DNA from: an uncultured Sphingomonas sp.
GTDB lineage: Bacteria > Pseudomonadota > Alphaproteobacteria > Sphingomonadales > Sphingomonadaceae
Reading direction: 5' to 3'
DNA length: 64,000 nt
Assembly: GCA_913775795.1 (NCBI GenBank)
Contig: CAJYLT010000060.1
Coordinates: 62,001-126,000, forward strand
The stretch's first letter is position 1; each line of letters opens with the position of its first letter. The notes below the pieces were generated by a model. The model had not been told where the DNA came from, did no database searches, and saw nothing but the letters and a program-made list of their open reading frames with translations. Of this stretch, positions 13,168 to 22,600 are shown piece by piece. Made by a program: the position numbers and the translations under genes.

Positions 13168-14847
13168 TCAAGCGCGCATCTGCTTGACGGCGTGATCGGC
13201 CGCGCGGGCGGTCAGCGCCATGAAGGTCAGCGACGGATTGACGCACGACACCGAAGCCATCTGCGCACCGTCGGTGATGTAGAGGTTCGGCGCGTCGTGC
13301 GCCTGGCTGAACCCGTTGAGCACCGACGACCGCGGATCGGCACCCATGCGCGCGCCGCCCATTTCGTGGATCGCGTCGCCGGGCACGTGCTCGCTCTCGC
13401 CGCTGGTCACGTTGGTGAGGCCTGCGGCCTTGAGCATCGCTTCGCCCTGCGCCTTGGCATCGGCCATCATCTTCAGCTCGTTCTCGCGGAAGGTGACGTC
13501 GAACTTCATCAGCGGCACGCCGAAGCGATCGACCTTGCTCGAATGCAGCGAGACGCGATTGTCCTTGTAGGGCAGGCATTCGCCGAACGCGCCCATGTCG
13601 AACCGCCACGGGGCATACTTCCGCATCCCGTGCTTCATCTCGGCGCCGAAGCCGACCGGCGGCATCGGGCTGCGATAGGCGCTGCCCTGATAGCCGTAAC
13701 CGCGCTTGAACCCGACGCCCTCCTCGCCGCCGATATTGCGGAAGCGGGGGATGTAGACGCCGCCGGGGCGACGGCCATACTCGATGAGGTCGGTCATGCC
13801 CGGGATCTCGCCCGACACGCCAACGCGGAAGATATGGTCCATGACGTAGCGACCAAGCGTGCCGCTGTTGTCGAACCAGCTCTTCTCGCTGCCCGGCGCG
13901 CGCGAATTCATGAGGACCTGCACCGACCCCATCGCCGAGGCGCAGAGGAAGACGAGGTTCGCATTGACGACCTGCGCCTGCCCGGTCTTGGCATCGATGA
14001 AGCGGACGCCGGTCACGCGCTTGGCCTTGGGGTCGTATTCGAGGTTGGTGACGACTGCATCCGACTGGAGCGTCAGCCGCCCGGTCGCGCGCGCGGCGGG
14101 CAGCGTCACCGCCTGTGTCGAGAAATAGGCACCGAAGGAGCAGCCATTGCCGCACTGGTTGCGGTGCTGGCACTTGGTCCGGTTCTGCTCGGGCTTGTCG
14201 ACGGTGATGTTCGACAGGCGCGTGTTGATGAGCTTGCGGCCGGGAAACTTCGACTCCAGCCGCTGCTTCAGCCACTTCTCCGCGACGTTCATCGGCATCG
14301 GCGGCATGAATTCGCTGTCGGGCAGATAGGGCAGGTTCTCGCGCGAGCCCGAGACGCCGATATATTTCTCGACCGTGCTGTACCAGGGCGCGAGGTCGTC
14401 ATAGCCGATCGGCCAGACGCCATCGATTCCCTCGCGCTTGTTCGCGGTGAAGTCCTCCTCGGCCCAGCGGAACGACCAGCGCCCCCAGATCAGCGACTTG
14501 CCGCCGACCGCGCCGGGACGGATCCAGTAGAACTTGCTCCCCTCGTCATAGGCATAGGGGTTCAGCCGGTCGTCATTGTAGAATTTGCGGCTACTCGGCG
14601 CGACATAGCCGTGGGTGGCGATGTAATAGTCGCTGTCGCGCAGCGGTTCGGGCATCCGGTTGCGCGCCGGTACCTCGAAGGCAGGCTTGCCCTCGTAATC
14701 ATAGCCCTCGCTGTGCTCGACCATGACGCCGCGGTCGAGCATCAGGACCCTCAGGCCCTTCTCGGTCAATTCCTTGGCGGCATAGCCGCCGCTGATGCCC
14801 GATCCGATGACGATCGCATCGAAACGGTTGGTGGAAGCCGTCTGCAT
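13168..14847 (-). CDS. GMC-type FAD-dependent oxidoreductase, probable glycoside 3-dehydrogenase catalytic subunit
   Basis: The 559-residue product begins with an FAD-binding Rossmann motif (GSGISGGYAAKEL, about residues 15-27) and ends with the GMC C-terminal domain containing HEMGGARMG and a VSCVNPSLTFMALTARAADH segment with the catalytic His/Asn region. A CxxxxxCGxGC cysteine cluster (about residues 225-240) is typical of the gluconate or glucoside dehydrogenase large subunit type. The ATG at 14847 has a GGGAGGG site upstream; the longer open frame into the preceding gene is rejected. It has no signal peptide, while its partner subunit (15698-16279) has a Tat signal, so co-export is likely. 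It is the last gene of the 3-keto-glycoside-type operon. The exact sugar substrate is not readable from sequence. Confidence 0.85.
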   Translation of the reverse strand: MQTASTNRFDAIVIGSGISGGYAAKELTEKGLRVLMLDRGVMVEHSEGYDYEGKPAFEVPARNRMPEPLRDSDYYIATHGYVAPSSRKFYNDDRLNPYAYDEGSKFYWIRPGAVGGKSLIWGRWSFRWAEEDFTANKREGIDGVWPIGYDDLAPWYSTVEKYIGVSGSRENLPYLPDSEFMPPMPMNVAEKWLKQRLESKFPGRKLINTRLSNITVDKPEQNRTKCQHRNQCGNGCSFGAYFSTQAVTLPAARATGRLTLQSDAVVTNLEYDPKAKRVTGVRFIDAKTGQAQVVNANLVFLCASAMGSVQVLMNSRAPGSEKSWFDNSGTLGRYVMDHIFRVGVSGEIPGMTDLIEYGRRPGGVYIPRFRNIGGEEGVGFKRGYGYQGSAYRSPMPPVGFGAEMKHGMRKYAPWRFDMGAFGECLPYKDNRVSLHSSKVDRFGVPLMKFDVTFRENELKMMADAKAQGEAMLKAAGLTNVTSGESEHVPGDAIHEMGGARMGADPRSSVLNGFSQAHDAPNLYITDGAQMASVSCVNPSLTFMALTARAADHAVKQMRA

Positions 14848-14867
14848 AAATCCCTCCCGGTACGCGC

Positions 14868-15701
14868 TCAGTACTTCAGCGCGCGCAGCGTCTTGAAGCT
14901 GGTGGTGATGTCGGGGAGATAGGGCGCGGGCGCCTCGTCGTTCTCGACATAAAAATGGCGGACGTTCCTGGCCGAGGGGCGCGCGAACAGCTTGCCGAAA
15001 TCGACGGTACCACTGCCGACCGCGGTCATCTTGCCGTCGGCGCGCCGGTCCTTGACGTGGAAGGCGTAGAGCCGCGGCGCGAGCCGGTCGAGCAGTGCGC
15101 CCATGTCCTGCCCCGCGACAATCGCCCAGAACAGGTCGAGCTCGATCTTGACCAGCGCCGGGTCGGTCCCCTCGAGCAACAGGTCGTAGAGCGTCTTGTC
15201 GCCGACCTTCGTCGTGAACTCGAAGTCGTGGTTGTGATAGCCGAAGCCGAGGCCCGCCTTCTTCATCTCTGCTGCGAAGCGGTTGATGTTGGGCAGCGCC
15301 GCCTTCCACGCCGCTTCGTTGCGGAACTCGGCGTTCATATAGGGCAGGATGATGGTGTCGGCGCCGAGCGTCTTCGCCATCGCAATCTGCTTGGGCAGGT
15401 CGGCGAGCAGCGCGTCATAACCGATGTGCACTGACGGCGCCTTGAGCTTCAGCCGGTCCATCGTCCGGCGCAGCATCCTGTGGTCCATGGCGTCGTAACC
15501 GCCGCCGCCATATTCGACCTCGCGATAGCCGATGCGTGCGACCGCCTCGAGCGTCTTGACGGGATCCTTCTGGAACAGCTCGCGCACGGTGTAGAGCTGA
15601 AGGCCGATCGCCTTGAGCTGCGCGCCCATGGCAAGGCGCGGCATGGCGGCAAGGGCGAGCGCGCCGCCCGCGCCGCCGATCAGGGTACGCCGGTTCATCA
15701 T
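14868..15701 (-). CDS. Sugar phosphate isomerase/epimerase-like TIM-barrel protein with Tat signal
   Basis: A 277-residue AP-endonuclease-2-type TIM-barrel protein. The N-terminus MMNRRTLIGGAGGALALAAM is a twin-arginine signal, so the mature enzyme should be periplasmic. Metal-site features of the family are visible: YREVEYGG, FGYHNHDFEF, KIELDLFWAIVAG and FHVKDRR. Proteins of this kind occur in operons that process 3-keto-sugars, where they may act as isomerases or lyases; that role is inferred here. The start overlaps the stop of the subunit 3 gene by 4 bases, and the GMC gene follows 20 bp later. Confidence 0.85.
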   Translation of the reverse strand: MMNRRTLIGGAGGALALAAMPRLAMGAQLKAIGLQLYTVRELFQKDPVKTLEAVARIGYREVEYGGGGYDAMDHRMLRRTMDRLKLKAPSVHIGYDALLADLPKQIAMAKTLGADTIILPYMNAEFRNEAAWKAALPNINRFAAEMKKAGLGFGYHNHDFEFTTKVGDKTLYDLLLEGTDPALVKIELDLFWAIVAGQDMGALLDRLAPRLYAFHVKDRRADGKMTAVGSGTVDFGKLFARPSARNVRHFYVENDEAPAPYLPDITTSFKTLRALKY

Positions 15702-16279
15702 GAGCTATAGACCTTGTTGACCTGCGAATAGGGGAAGGCGCCGTTATATTCGCCGGGCACGGGCAGGTATTCGCGCTCCTGCGTGATGCCGATCTCCGAC
15801 GTGTAATAGCCGGTGATGACGAGCTGGCGGAACGCCTCGAACCAGTCCTTGCCGCCCGGGATCTGGTCGTTCATCGCCAGCGTCAACAGCGCGTCCTGCT
15901 GCTTGGCAGACGCCTTTGCACCCGCCACCTTGAAATCGGTCATCGACCGCTTGTCGATCGCGTCGAGGCCGGCGATCACCGGCTCGCGCTCCTTCGGATA
16001 CGACCAGTCGGCGAGCAGCTTCTCGATATATTGCGGCACGCCCGCGGCGATCGCGCCGGGGGTGTCGGTGGTGGGGATAACCCGCTCGCTGAGCGCGGTC
16101 AGCAGCGCGCGCTGGGCGGGCGTGAAGACGGCGACGCTCGGCGGGCCTTCGCTGATGCCGGGAATGACGGCACCCTTGGTCTGCGCGGCGGTGGCGGCGG
16201 CGCGGGCGATCGGGGCAAAGGCCCCGGCCCCGAACATCGCGGCGACACCCGCCAGCGCGGTTCTGCGGTCGATAATCAC
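15698..16279 (-). CDS. Gluconate 2-dehydrogenase subunit 3 family protein (Tat-exported small subunit)
   Basis: The 193-residue product starts with a Tat signal (DRRTALAGVAAMFGAGAFAP) and then carries the subunit-3 domain, with FTPAQRALLTALSERVIPTTDTPGA and the C-terminal segment FRQLVITGYYTSEIGITQE. This family is the small subunit of periplasmic GMC dehydrogenases; it supplies the export signal for the catalytic subunit and helps it fold. The catalytic GMC gene is two genes downstream in the same operon. The gene overlaps both neighbours by 4 bases. No haem-binding CxxCH is present, so the electron-accepting cytochrome must be encoded elsewhere. Confidence 0.88.
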   Translation of the reverse strand: MIIDRRTALAGVAAMFGAGAFAPIARAAATAAQTKGAVIPGISEGPPSVAVFTPAQRALLTALSERVIPTTDTPGAIAAGVPQYIEKLLADWSYPKEREPVIAGLDAIDKRSMTDFKVAGAKASAKQQDALLTLAMNDQIPGGKDWFEAFRQLVITGYYTSEIGITQEREYLPVPGEYNGAFPYSQVNKVYSS

Positions 16280-17082
16280 TTGGCCTCTCCTGGCAGGTCC
16301 TGCGCGATCGCCGCCTCGGGCAGCGGGCGCACCCAGATGTTACGAAAGGATACGGGCGAGTCGTGATCCTGAAGCTGAATGGGCAGCGCGTCGGCATGCG
16401 CGGTGTAGCTGGCGACCTTGCGCCACACGGTCGTTCCCAGCATCGCCTGATGGTTCTGGACGAGCACGCCGTTCAGCAACGCGGTGATGTAGGCGGGACG
16501 GACGAGCTTGCCCGCCGCGTCGAACCGGGGCCGCTCGAATACGATGTCGTAGCTCTGCCACTCGCCGGGCTTGCGCGAGGCGTTGGCGAGCGCCGGCTTG
16601 AAGCCGTAGACGGAGCCAACCGTTCCGTCGGCATAGGTCGGGTTGTTGTAGCCGTCGAGGATCTGGATCTCGTACCGCTCCATGAACCAGATGCCGCTGT
16701 TGCCGCGATCCTGCGACGTCTTCGTCGGCGGATTGGGGCTGCGGAACTCGAGATGCATCTGCACATCGCCGAAGCTTTGCTTCGAGGTAAGCGGACCGGC
16801 ACCCTTCGGGATGGTCATCGCACCATTGGCGACGGTCCAGGGCAGTTTATCCGCCTTCCACGCGTTTAGTGACTTGCCGTCGAACAGCACCACCGCATCG
16901 GCTGGTGCGCCGCCCGGCTGCGCGGCCGGCGTCACCACCACCGGATAGGGGCGATCGGCATCGTGGACGCGCCACTGGCTGTTCGGCAGGATGGGCGTGT
17001 CCTTGAACCCGGGCTTGTCCTGCGCGGTTGCCGCGCCGGCCAGCCCCACCGCCGCGATCGCGGCCAGACGGATGGCTTTCAC
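16276..17082 (-). CDS. DUF1080 / 3-keto-disaccharide hydrolase-fold secreted protein
   Basis: The mature protein is a beta-rich LamG-like domain of the DUF1080 type, shown by VVLFDGKSLNAWK, GAMTIPKGAGPLTSKQSFGD, HLEFRSPNPP, GNSGIWFMERYEIQILDGY and the C-terminal PIQLQDHDSPVSFRNIWVRPL. Members of this family cleave 3-keto-glycosides. A Sec-type signal (KAIRLAAIAAVGLAGAATAQ) opens the protein. I prefer the GTG at 17082, which sits about 6 bases after GAGGGGAG; an in-frame GTG at 17097 overlapping the upstream stop is possible and would add five residues. The stop overlaps the subunit 3 start. It is likely periplasmic and works with the neighbouring dehydrogenase. Confidence 0.87.
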   Translation of the reverse strand: MKAIRLAAIAAVGLAGAATAQDKPGFKDTPILPNSQWRVHDADRPYPVVVTPAAQPGGAPADAVVLFDGKSLNAWKADKLPWTVANGAMTIPKGAGPLTSKQSFGDVQMHLEFRSPNPPTKTSQDRGNSGIWFMERYEIQILDGYNNPTYADGTVGSVYGFKPALANASRKPGEWQSYDIVFERPRFDAAGKLVRPAYITALLNGVLVQNHQAMLGTTVWRKVASYTAHADALPIQLQDHDSPVSFRNIWVRPLPEAAIAQDLPGEAK

Positions 17083-17093
17083 TCTCACTCCCC

Positions 17094-18005
17094 TCACACC
17101 TTGTCGGCGGCGCGATAGGCGGCGATCAGCCGATCCTCGCCTGCGCGGCCGTCGATCGAATTGCCGTGCTCCATGCCGATCACGCCGTCATAGCGCTTCG
17201 ACTTGAGCCATTTGACGATGTTGCCGTAATTGACCTCGCCCGATCCCGGCTCCTTGCGGCCCGGATTGTCGCCGAACTGGATATAGGCGATCTCGTCCCA
17301 CGCATTGCCGAGCGAGGGGATGAGGTTCCCCGACTGGATCTGTTCGTGATAGCAATCGGCCAGCACCTTGATCCCAGACCGGTCGACCGCGGTTGCCACG
17401 GCATAGCCCTGCGCAATCGTCTGCATGAACACGCCGGGGTGGTCGGTGCGCGTGTTGAGCGGCTCCATCACCAGCGTCAGGCCCGAATTGGCGACGATAT
17501 CGCCCGCCCGGCGCATCGTGTCGATGACGCGCGCGGTCTGGATGTCGAGCGGTAGCTTGGGATCGAGAAAGCCCGTGACGATCGTCGCGCGCGTGGCGTT
17601 CAGGCGCTTGGCCACGTCGAGCGAAGCGCGGATGTCGGCGAGGAACGCGTCGCGCTCCGCCGCGTCGCCGGTGCCGAAGCGGGGGCGGCTCTCGCCCCAT
17701 TTGGGCATCGAGGCGACGAACACGCCCATCGTCATGCCGCGGCTTGCCAGCGCCTTCGCCATCGCGGTCTGCTCGGCGACGGTGCGGCCCGCCGCTTCGT
17801 TATCCTCCCACGCGGTAAAGCCCTGGTCGGCGGCATAGGCGATCTGCTCGATCCGGCCGCCGCGGCTCGCGAAGCTGCCCTCGTGCGGCGCGAACTTCAT
17901 CGAGAAACGCGCGGCGTTCGACTGCGGCGCCTCGGCACATGCCGCCCCGGCGATCAGCGGTGTCGCCGCCGCAGCGGCGATCAGGCTGCGGCGAGTGACC
18001 TTCAC
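17094..18005 (-). CDS. Hydroxypyruvate isomerase-like TIM-barrel protein with Tat signal
   Basis: This 303-residue protein begins with a Tat-type signal (VTRRSLIAAAAATPLIAGAA) and carries a TIM barrel of the hydroxypyruvate isomerase family, with LVMEPLNTRTDHPGVFM, KVLADCYHEQIQSGNL, IQFGDNPGRKEPGSGEVNY and a C-terminal GVIGMEHG. These supply the acidic and histidine metal ligands of the family. A periplasmic location makes true hydroxypyruvate isomerisation unlikely; acting on a keto-sugar is more plausible. The GTG start overlaps the stop of the permease gene (GTGA), and the longer open frame upstream is rejected because it lies antisense-free but out of frame within that gene. Confidence 0.83.
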   Translation of the reverse strand: MKVTRRSLIAAAAATPLIAGAACAEAPQSNAARFSMKFAPHEGSFASRGGRIEQIAYAADQGFTAWEDNEAAGRTVAEQTAMAKALASRGMTMGVFVASMPKWGESRPRFGTGDAAERDAFLADIRASLDVAKRLNATRATIVTGFLDPKLPLDIQTARVIDTMRRAGDIVANSGLTLVMEPLNTRTDHPGVFMQTIAQGYAVATAVDRSGIKVLADCYHEQIQSGNLIPSLGNAWDEIAYIQFGDNPGRKEPGSGEVNYGNIVKWLKSKRYDGVIGMEHGNSIDGRAGEDRLIAAYRAADKV

Positions 18006-19252
18006 GGCTGCATACCGCCGCGGCTGTTGTCGCGGAAGCTGAACTGGAAGATGAGCGCGATCACCGCGGCGGCGATAGCGGGGGCGACCCACATGCCCTG
18101 CCAGTCGGCGATCGTCGGGTTGGCGGGCAACTGCGCATAGAGGATGCCGCCGATCTGGGAGCCGAGCAGCATGCCGACGCCGTAGGTGAACAGCGTCAGC
18201 ATCCCCTGTGCCTGCGCGTTCACGCCCTTGGGCGCGGCGATCGTCTGCGTGTAGATCGCGCCGGCGACGAAGAAGAAGTCGTAGCAGATGCCGTGCAGCG
18301 CGACGCCGGTATAGACCGCCCACAGCCCCGCCCCACCGTCACCGATCGCGAACAGCGCATAGCGGATCGCCCAGGCGGCCATGCCGACGAGCAGCAGCGG
18401 CTTCACCCCGAAGCGGCGATAGAGGAACGGCATCGAGAACATGAAGACGAGCTCGGACATCTGCCCGATGGCGAGCGTGCCGCCGACATTCTCGATCCCC
18501 GCCGCGCCGACATAGGGCGAGGCATAGGCGTAATACATCGCCAGCGGGATCGAGATCAGCGTGGCGCAGGTCACGAAGATCAGGAACGAGCGTTGGCGTA
18601 GCAACCCGAACGCTTCGACGCACAGCACCTGACGGACGATGCTGCCGCCCTGCGGCGCGTCGGCCGCTACGTTGGGGAGCGTCAGGCTGTAGAAACCGAG
18701 CGCGAGCGACACGACCGCGGCAACGCGGAAGATTTCGGGGCTGGCCGACAGCCCCGCCCAGCCGATGATGAGGCCGGCGGCGATCCAGCCAATCGTCCCG
18801 AAGGCGCGGACGAACGGGAAGCGATCGACCCGCTCGCCGAAGCTCTTGAGCGCAATCGTGTTCGCGAGGCCCACCGTGGGCATGTAGAGGATCATGTAGC
18901 AGAGCAGCAGCCAGACGAAGGTGCCGCCCCCTGCCGGGTTGATATAGCCCGGCAGGATGAAGAGCAGCACGCCGCCGACCAGGTGCAGGATCACCATCAG
19001 CATCTTGGGGCTGAAGAACCGCGTCGCGGCCATGCCGAGCAGGAATGATCCGACAATCGATGCGATCGGCCCGACCGAAAAGGCATTGGCAATCAGGTCG
19101 CCGATGCCAACGGTCTGCATGACCAGCCCGAGCGTCACCGCTCCCGCGCCCCAGACGAAGAATTGCATGAACATCAGCGCGCTGAGGCGCACCGTCAGCA
19201 TTCCCGCGGCCGGACGCACCGCGCCCGTAAATGTCCCTTCCGCAGCGGCCAT
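18002..19252 (-). CDS. MFS permease of the nucleoside:H+ symporter (NupG/YegT-like) family
   Basis: A 416-residue protein with about twelve hydrophobic segments. Segments such as MFMQFFVWGAGAVTLG near the N-terminus, PLAMYYAYASPYV in the middle and FFVAGAIYTQTIAAPKGVNAQAQG near the end are typical of the NupG-like symporter family. It is the first gene of the minus-strand six-gene operon and has a good site, GGGGAGGA, before the ATG. In this context it more likely imports a sugar or a product of glycoside processing than a nucleoside; that is inference. An operator-like inverted repeat lies 70 bp upstream. Confidence 0.85.
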   Translation of the reverse strand: MAAAEGTFTGAVRPAAGMLTVRLSALMFMQFFVWGAGAVTLGLVMQTVGIGDLIANAFSVGPIASIVGSFLLGMAATRFFSPKMLMVILHLVGGVLLFILPGYINPAGGGTFVWLLLCYMILYMPTVGLANTIALKSFGERVDRFPFVRAFGTIGWIAAGLIIGWAGLSASPEIFRVAAVVSLALGFYSLTLPNVAADAPQGGSIVRQVLCVEAFGLLRQRSFLIFVTCATLISIPLAMYYAYASPYVGAAGIENVGGTLAIGQMSELVFMFSMPFLYRRFGVKPLLLVGMAAWAIRYALFAIGDGGAGLWAVYTGVALHGICYDFFFVAGAIYTQTIAAPKGVNAQAQGMLTLFTYGVGMLLGSQIGGILYAQLPANPTIADWQGMWVAPAIAAAVIALIFQFSFRDNSRGGMQP

Positions 19253-19658
19253 CCGCTCGTCCTCCCCAACGCGGGTTCCCCGCTTTGCTCCGGCGACAGG
19301 GGTATGCAGGCGATGGCGACGTGTAAAGGGTTACAATGTGACCGCCGCCGAAAATGTGAACGCTCTCCGGACTTTTTAGCCTTTGGCGGAAACGATCGAC
19401 AACCATCGGGAAGAACTGAAAAATGTACGTTTATCGCGTCTGCTAGGGGTTCGGTTCCGGATGCGCTGCGCGCGACGACCGCGCCCGGCAGCATACGTAA
19501 ACATGATTTCGCAAATGCCATAAGAGGCGGGTCAAGAGACGGCCCATGCACGGCGCAACCGAAAGCGACGCCCAGTACGGTGGCATGATTATTTTGGATC
19601 ACCACCATAGGTTAGAAAGCAGGTGCCCTCGCCTGCCCGCCCCTGCTAGGGCGAACGG
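19253..19658. other. Divergent intergenic region without a gene
   Basis: This 406-bp gap separates the minus-strand permease operon from the plus-strand hybrid kinase gene and should hold both promoters. It is visibly richer in A and T than its flanks. It contains the 14-bp inverted repeat at 19322-19335, two related GTGA-containing segments (19337-19341 and 19355-19360), and T-rich stretches around 19372-19440. Reading frames crossing it lack ribosome sites and family-like composition. I could not assign convincing -35 and -10 boxes. Confidence 0.6.
19322..19335. promoter_or_regulatory. Inverted repeat resembling a LacI-family operator
   Basis: The sequence TGTAAAGGGTTACA is a perfect 5-bp inverted repeat (TGTAA and TTACA) around a 4-bp centre. 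Many LacI-type operators of proteobacteria have the form TGTAA-N4-TTACA, usually with CG in the middle; here the middle is GG. It lies 70 bp upstream of the permease start, a sensible place for repression of the operon. No lacI-type gene is adjacent; the nearest is at 27768. Confidence 0.45.
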
Positions 19659-22600
19659 ATGACGCCGCCAGACGCCCCGCTTCGCAGCCCGCCTCTGCGC
19701 GACTGGACCGAGGCCGAGCGTGCCGAGGCGCTCGACGACTATGGCATCCTCGACACCCCTGCCGAGGCCGATTTCGACGAGATCGCCCAGCTCGCCGCAG
19801 ATGCGCTGGAGGCGCCGATCGCGCTGATCAGCCTCGTTTCCCGCGATCGCCAGTGGTTCAAGTCCGAGATCGGCTTCGGCGAGCGGGAAACGCCGATCGG
19901 TTCGTCGGTGTGCGCCCATGCGCTTCGCGGCGACGGTTTCCTGGTGGTGCCCGACCTGAGCGCCGATCCGCGCTTCGCCGACAATCCGCTGGTCACGGCG
20001 CCCGACGGTATCCGGTTTTATTGCGGCGCGGTTCTGTTCGGCAAGGCGGGCCTTCCGCTCGGCACCTTGTGCGTGATCGACCGGGTGCCGCGCCCAGACG
20101 GCGTGACCCCCGCCCAGCAGCGCCTGCTCGAACTGCTGGCGCGTCAGGTCGTCGCGCAGATGGAACTGCGCCGCGCGATCGACGATGCCCGCTCGCGCCG
20201 CGAAGAGCGACAGGCGGTCGAGGCGCGCTACCAGCTTGCCGCAAGCGCGACGACCGATGCGATCTGGGATTGGGACCTCTTGACCGATCGCGTCCAGTGG
20301 AACGCCGCGCTGGAGACCGCCTATGGCCACCACATCGACGCCGCCGAGACCGAGGGCGACTGGTGGCTGAGCCGCGTCCACCCCGACGATCGCGAGCATG
20401 TGGCGCGCAGCATCGAGGTGGCAATCGCGTGCGGCGACCCCAGCTGGGCCGCGGACTATCGCTTCGTGCGGGCCAATGGCAGCTATGCGCCGGTATACGA
20501 CCGTGGCTCGATCCTGCGCGACGAGAGCGGGCGCGCGGTCCGCATGATCGGTGCGATGCTCGACCTGACCGAGCGGCGCGCGCACGAGGCGGAGCTGCGC
20601 GCCAGCAACGCGCGCTTCCGGGCGGCGGTCGATGCGATCGACGGCTATGTCTGGACGAATACGCCGGAGGGCGAGATGCGCGGCGACCAGCCCGGCTGGC
20701 ACGCGCTGACCGGCCAGAGCGAGGCTGAGTATTCGGGCTATGGCTGGACCGCGGCGGTCCACCCCGACGATGCTGAGCCCTCGGTCGCCGCGTGGAAGGC
20801 GGCTCTCTCGTCCCGCGGCATGTACGCGCACGAACACCGCGTCCGCACCGCGGCCGGCGAGTGGCGCCGTTTCGTCACGCGCGCGGTGCCGATGATCGGC
20901 GAAGATGGCTCCCTGCTCGAATGGGTGGGCATCCACACCGACGTCACCGAGCGGCGCGAGCAGCAGGCGGCGCTGCATGAAAGCCAAGCGCGGCTCCAGT
21001 TTCTCGACGATCTGGGCCACGCCACGGCCGAGGCCACTGACCCCGACGCGATCGTCGCGACGACAACGCGGATGGTCGCCGACCATATGGGCGTCGACAA
21101 TTGCGCCTATGCCCGTTTCGGCGACGATCAGGATGGCTTCGTCATTTCCGGCGAGTGGTCGCGCGGCGACGGCCATTCCTTCATCGGCGACTATCGATTG
21201 TCGGACTATGGTCCGGCGATCGGCGAAGCGCTTCGTGCCGGTCGCCCGGTGGTAATTTCCGACATGGTGACGGCGGTCGGCGCCGAGGCGGCGGCAATGG
21301 CGGCCGAGACGGGCGTCGCGGCGACGATTTCGGTCCCGATTATCCGGCTCGGTCGGCTGGTGGCGATGGTCGCCGTCCACCACGCGAGTTCGCGCGAGTG
21401 GACCGAAGCCGAGGTCAGCCTGCTTGCAGCCACCGCAGAGCGTTCCTGGGCACATCTGGAGCGCGTGCGCGCGACCAATGCGCTTGCCGACCTCAACGCC
21501 AGCCTGGAGGCGCGCGTCGCCGAACGCAGCCGCGAACTGCTCGTCGCCGAGGAAGCGCTGCGTCAGGCGCAGAAGATGGAGGCGGTCGGCCAGCTGACCG
21601 GTGGCATCGCCCACGACTTCAACAACCTGCTGACGATCGTCATCGGCAGCGTCGATATCGCCCGCCGGGCGCTGGGCGTCGGCGATGCGATGCGGGCGAC
21701 ACGGGCGATGGGCAACGCGCAGAAGGGTGCGGAGCGGGCCGCCGCGCTGACCCAGCGCCTGCTCGCCTTCTCGCGCCGCCAGCCGCTCGATCCCAAGCCG
21801 CTCGATGTCGGCCGGCTGGTCGACGGGATGCTGGACCTCGTCAACCGCGCGCTGGGTGAGACGGTCTCGCTCGAGGTCGTCGGCGATCCCGCCCTGTGGC
21901 GGGTCGAAGCCGATCCCAACCAGCTCGAGAACGCGATCCTCAACCTGGCGGTCAATGCACGCGACGCGATGCCCGAGGGCGGGCGCCTGGTCATCGAAAC
22001 GCGCAACGCCCGCGTCGAGCCGGGCGACGCGGCAGAGGTCGCGCCGGGCGATTACGTGATGGTCGCGGTGACCGACACCGGCACCGGCATGTCGCGCGAC
22101 ACGCTGGGCCGCGTGTTCGAACCCTTCTTCACCACCAAGGAAGTCGGCCGCGGCACCGGCCTCGGCCTCAGCCAGGTCTATGGCTTCGTCCGGCAGTCGG
22201 GGGGGCAGGTGAAGATCTTCTCGCAGGAGCATGTCGGCACGACGGTGCGCATCTACCTGCCCCGCCTGCATCGCGAGGCTGGGGCGCAGGAAGACGAGGC
22301 GGTCGCGCTCGCCGCCGCCCCGTCGCGTCAGGACGAGACGATCATGGTCGTCGAGGACGACGACGATGTTCGCGCCTACACGGTCGAGGTGCTGCGCGAG
22401 CTCGGCTACCGCGTGCTCGAGGCGCATGACGGCATGACCGCGCTGCGCCTCCTCGAACGGCGCGACACGGCGATCGACCTGCTCTTTACCGACGTCGTGA
22501 TGCCCGGCATGTCGGGCAGCGAACTGGTCGAGCGTGCGCGGGGGCTCAAGGCGGGGCTGAAGGTGCTCTATGCGAGCGGCTATACGCGCAACGCGATCAT

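Noticed and set aside
13192..14922. Plus-strand frame of 576 codons opposite the GMC oxidoreductase gene
   Set aside because: It is antisense to a gene with complete FAD and GMC motifs and shows no family resemblance.
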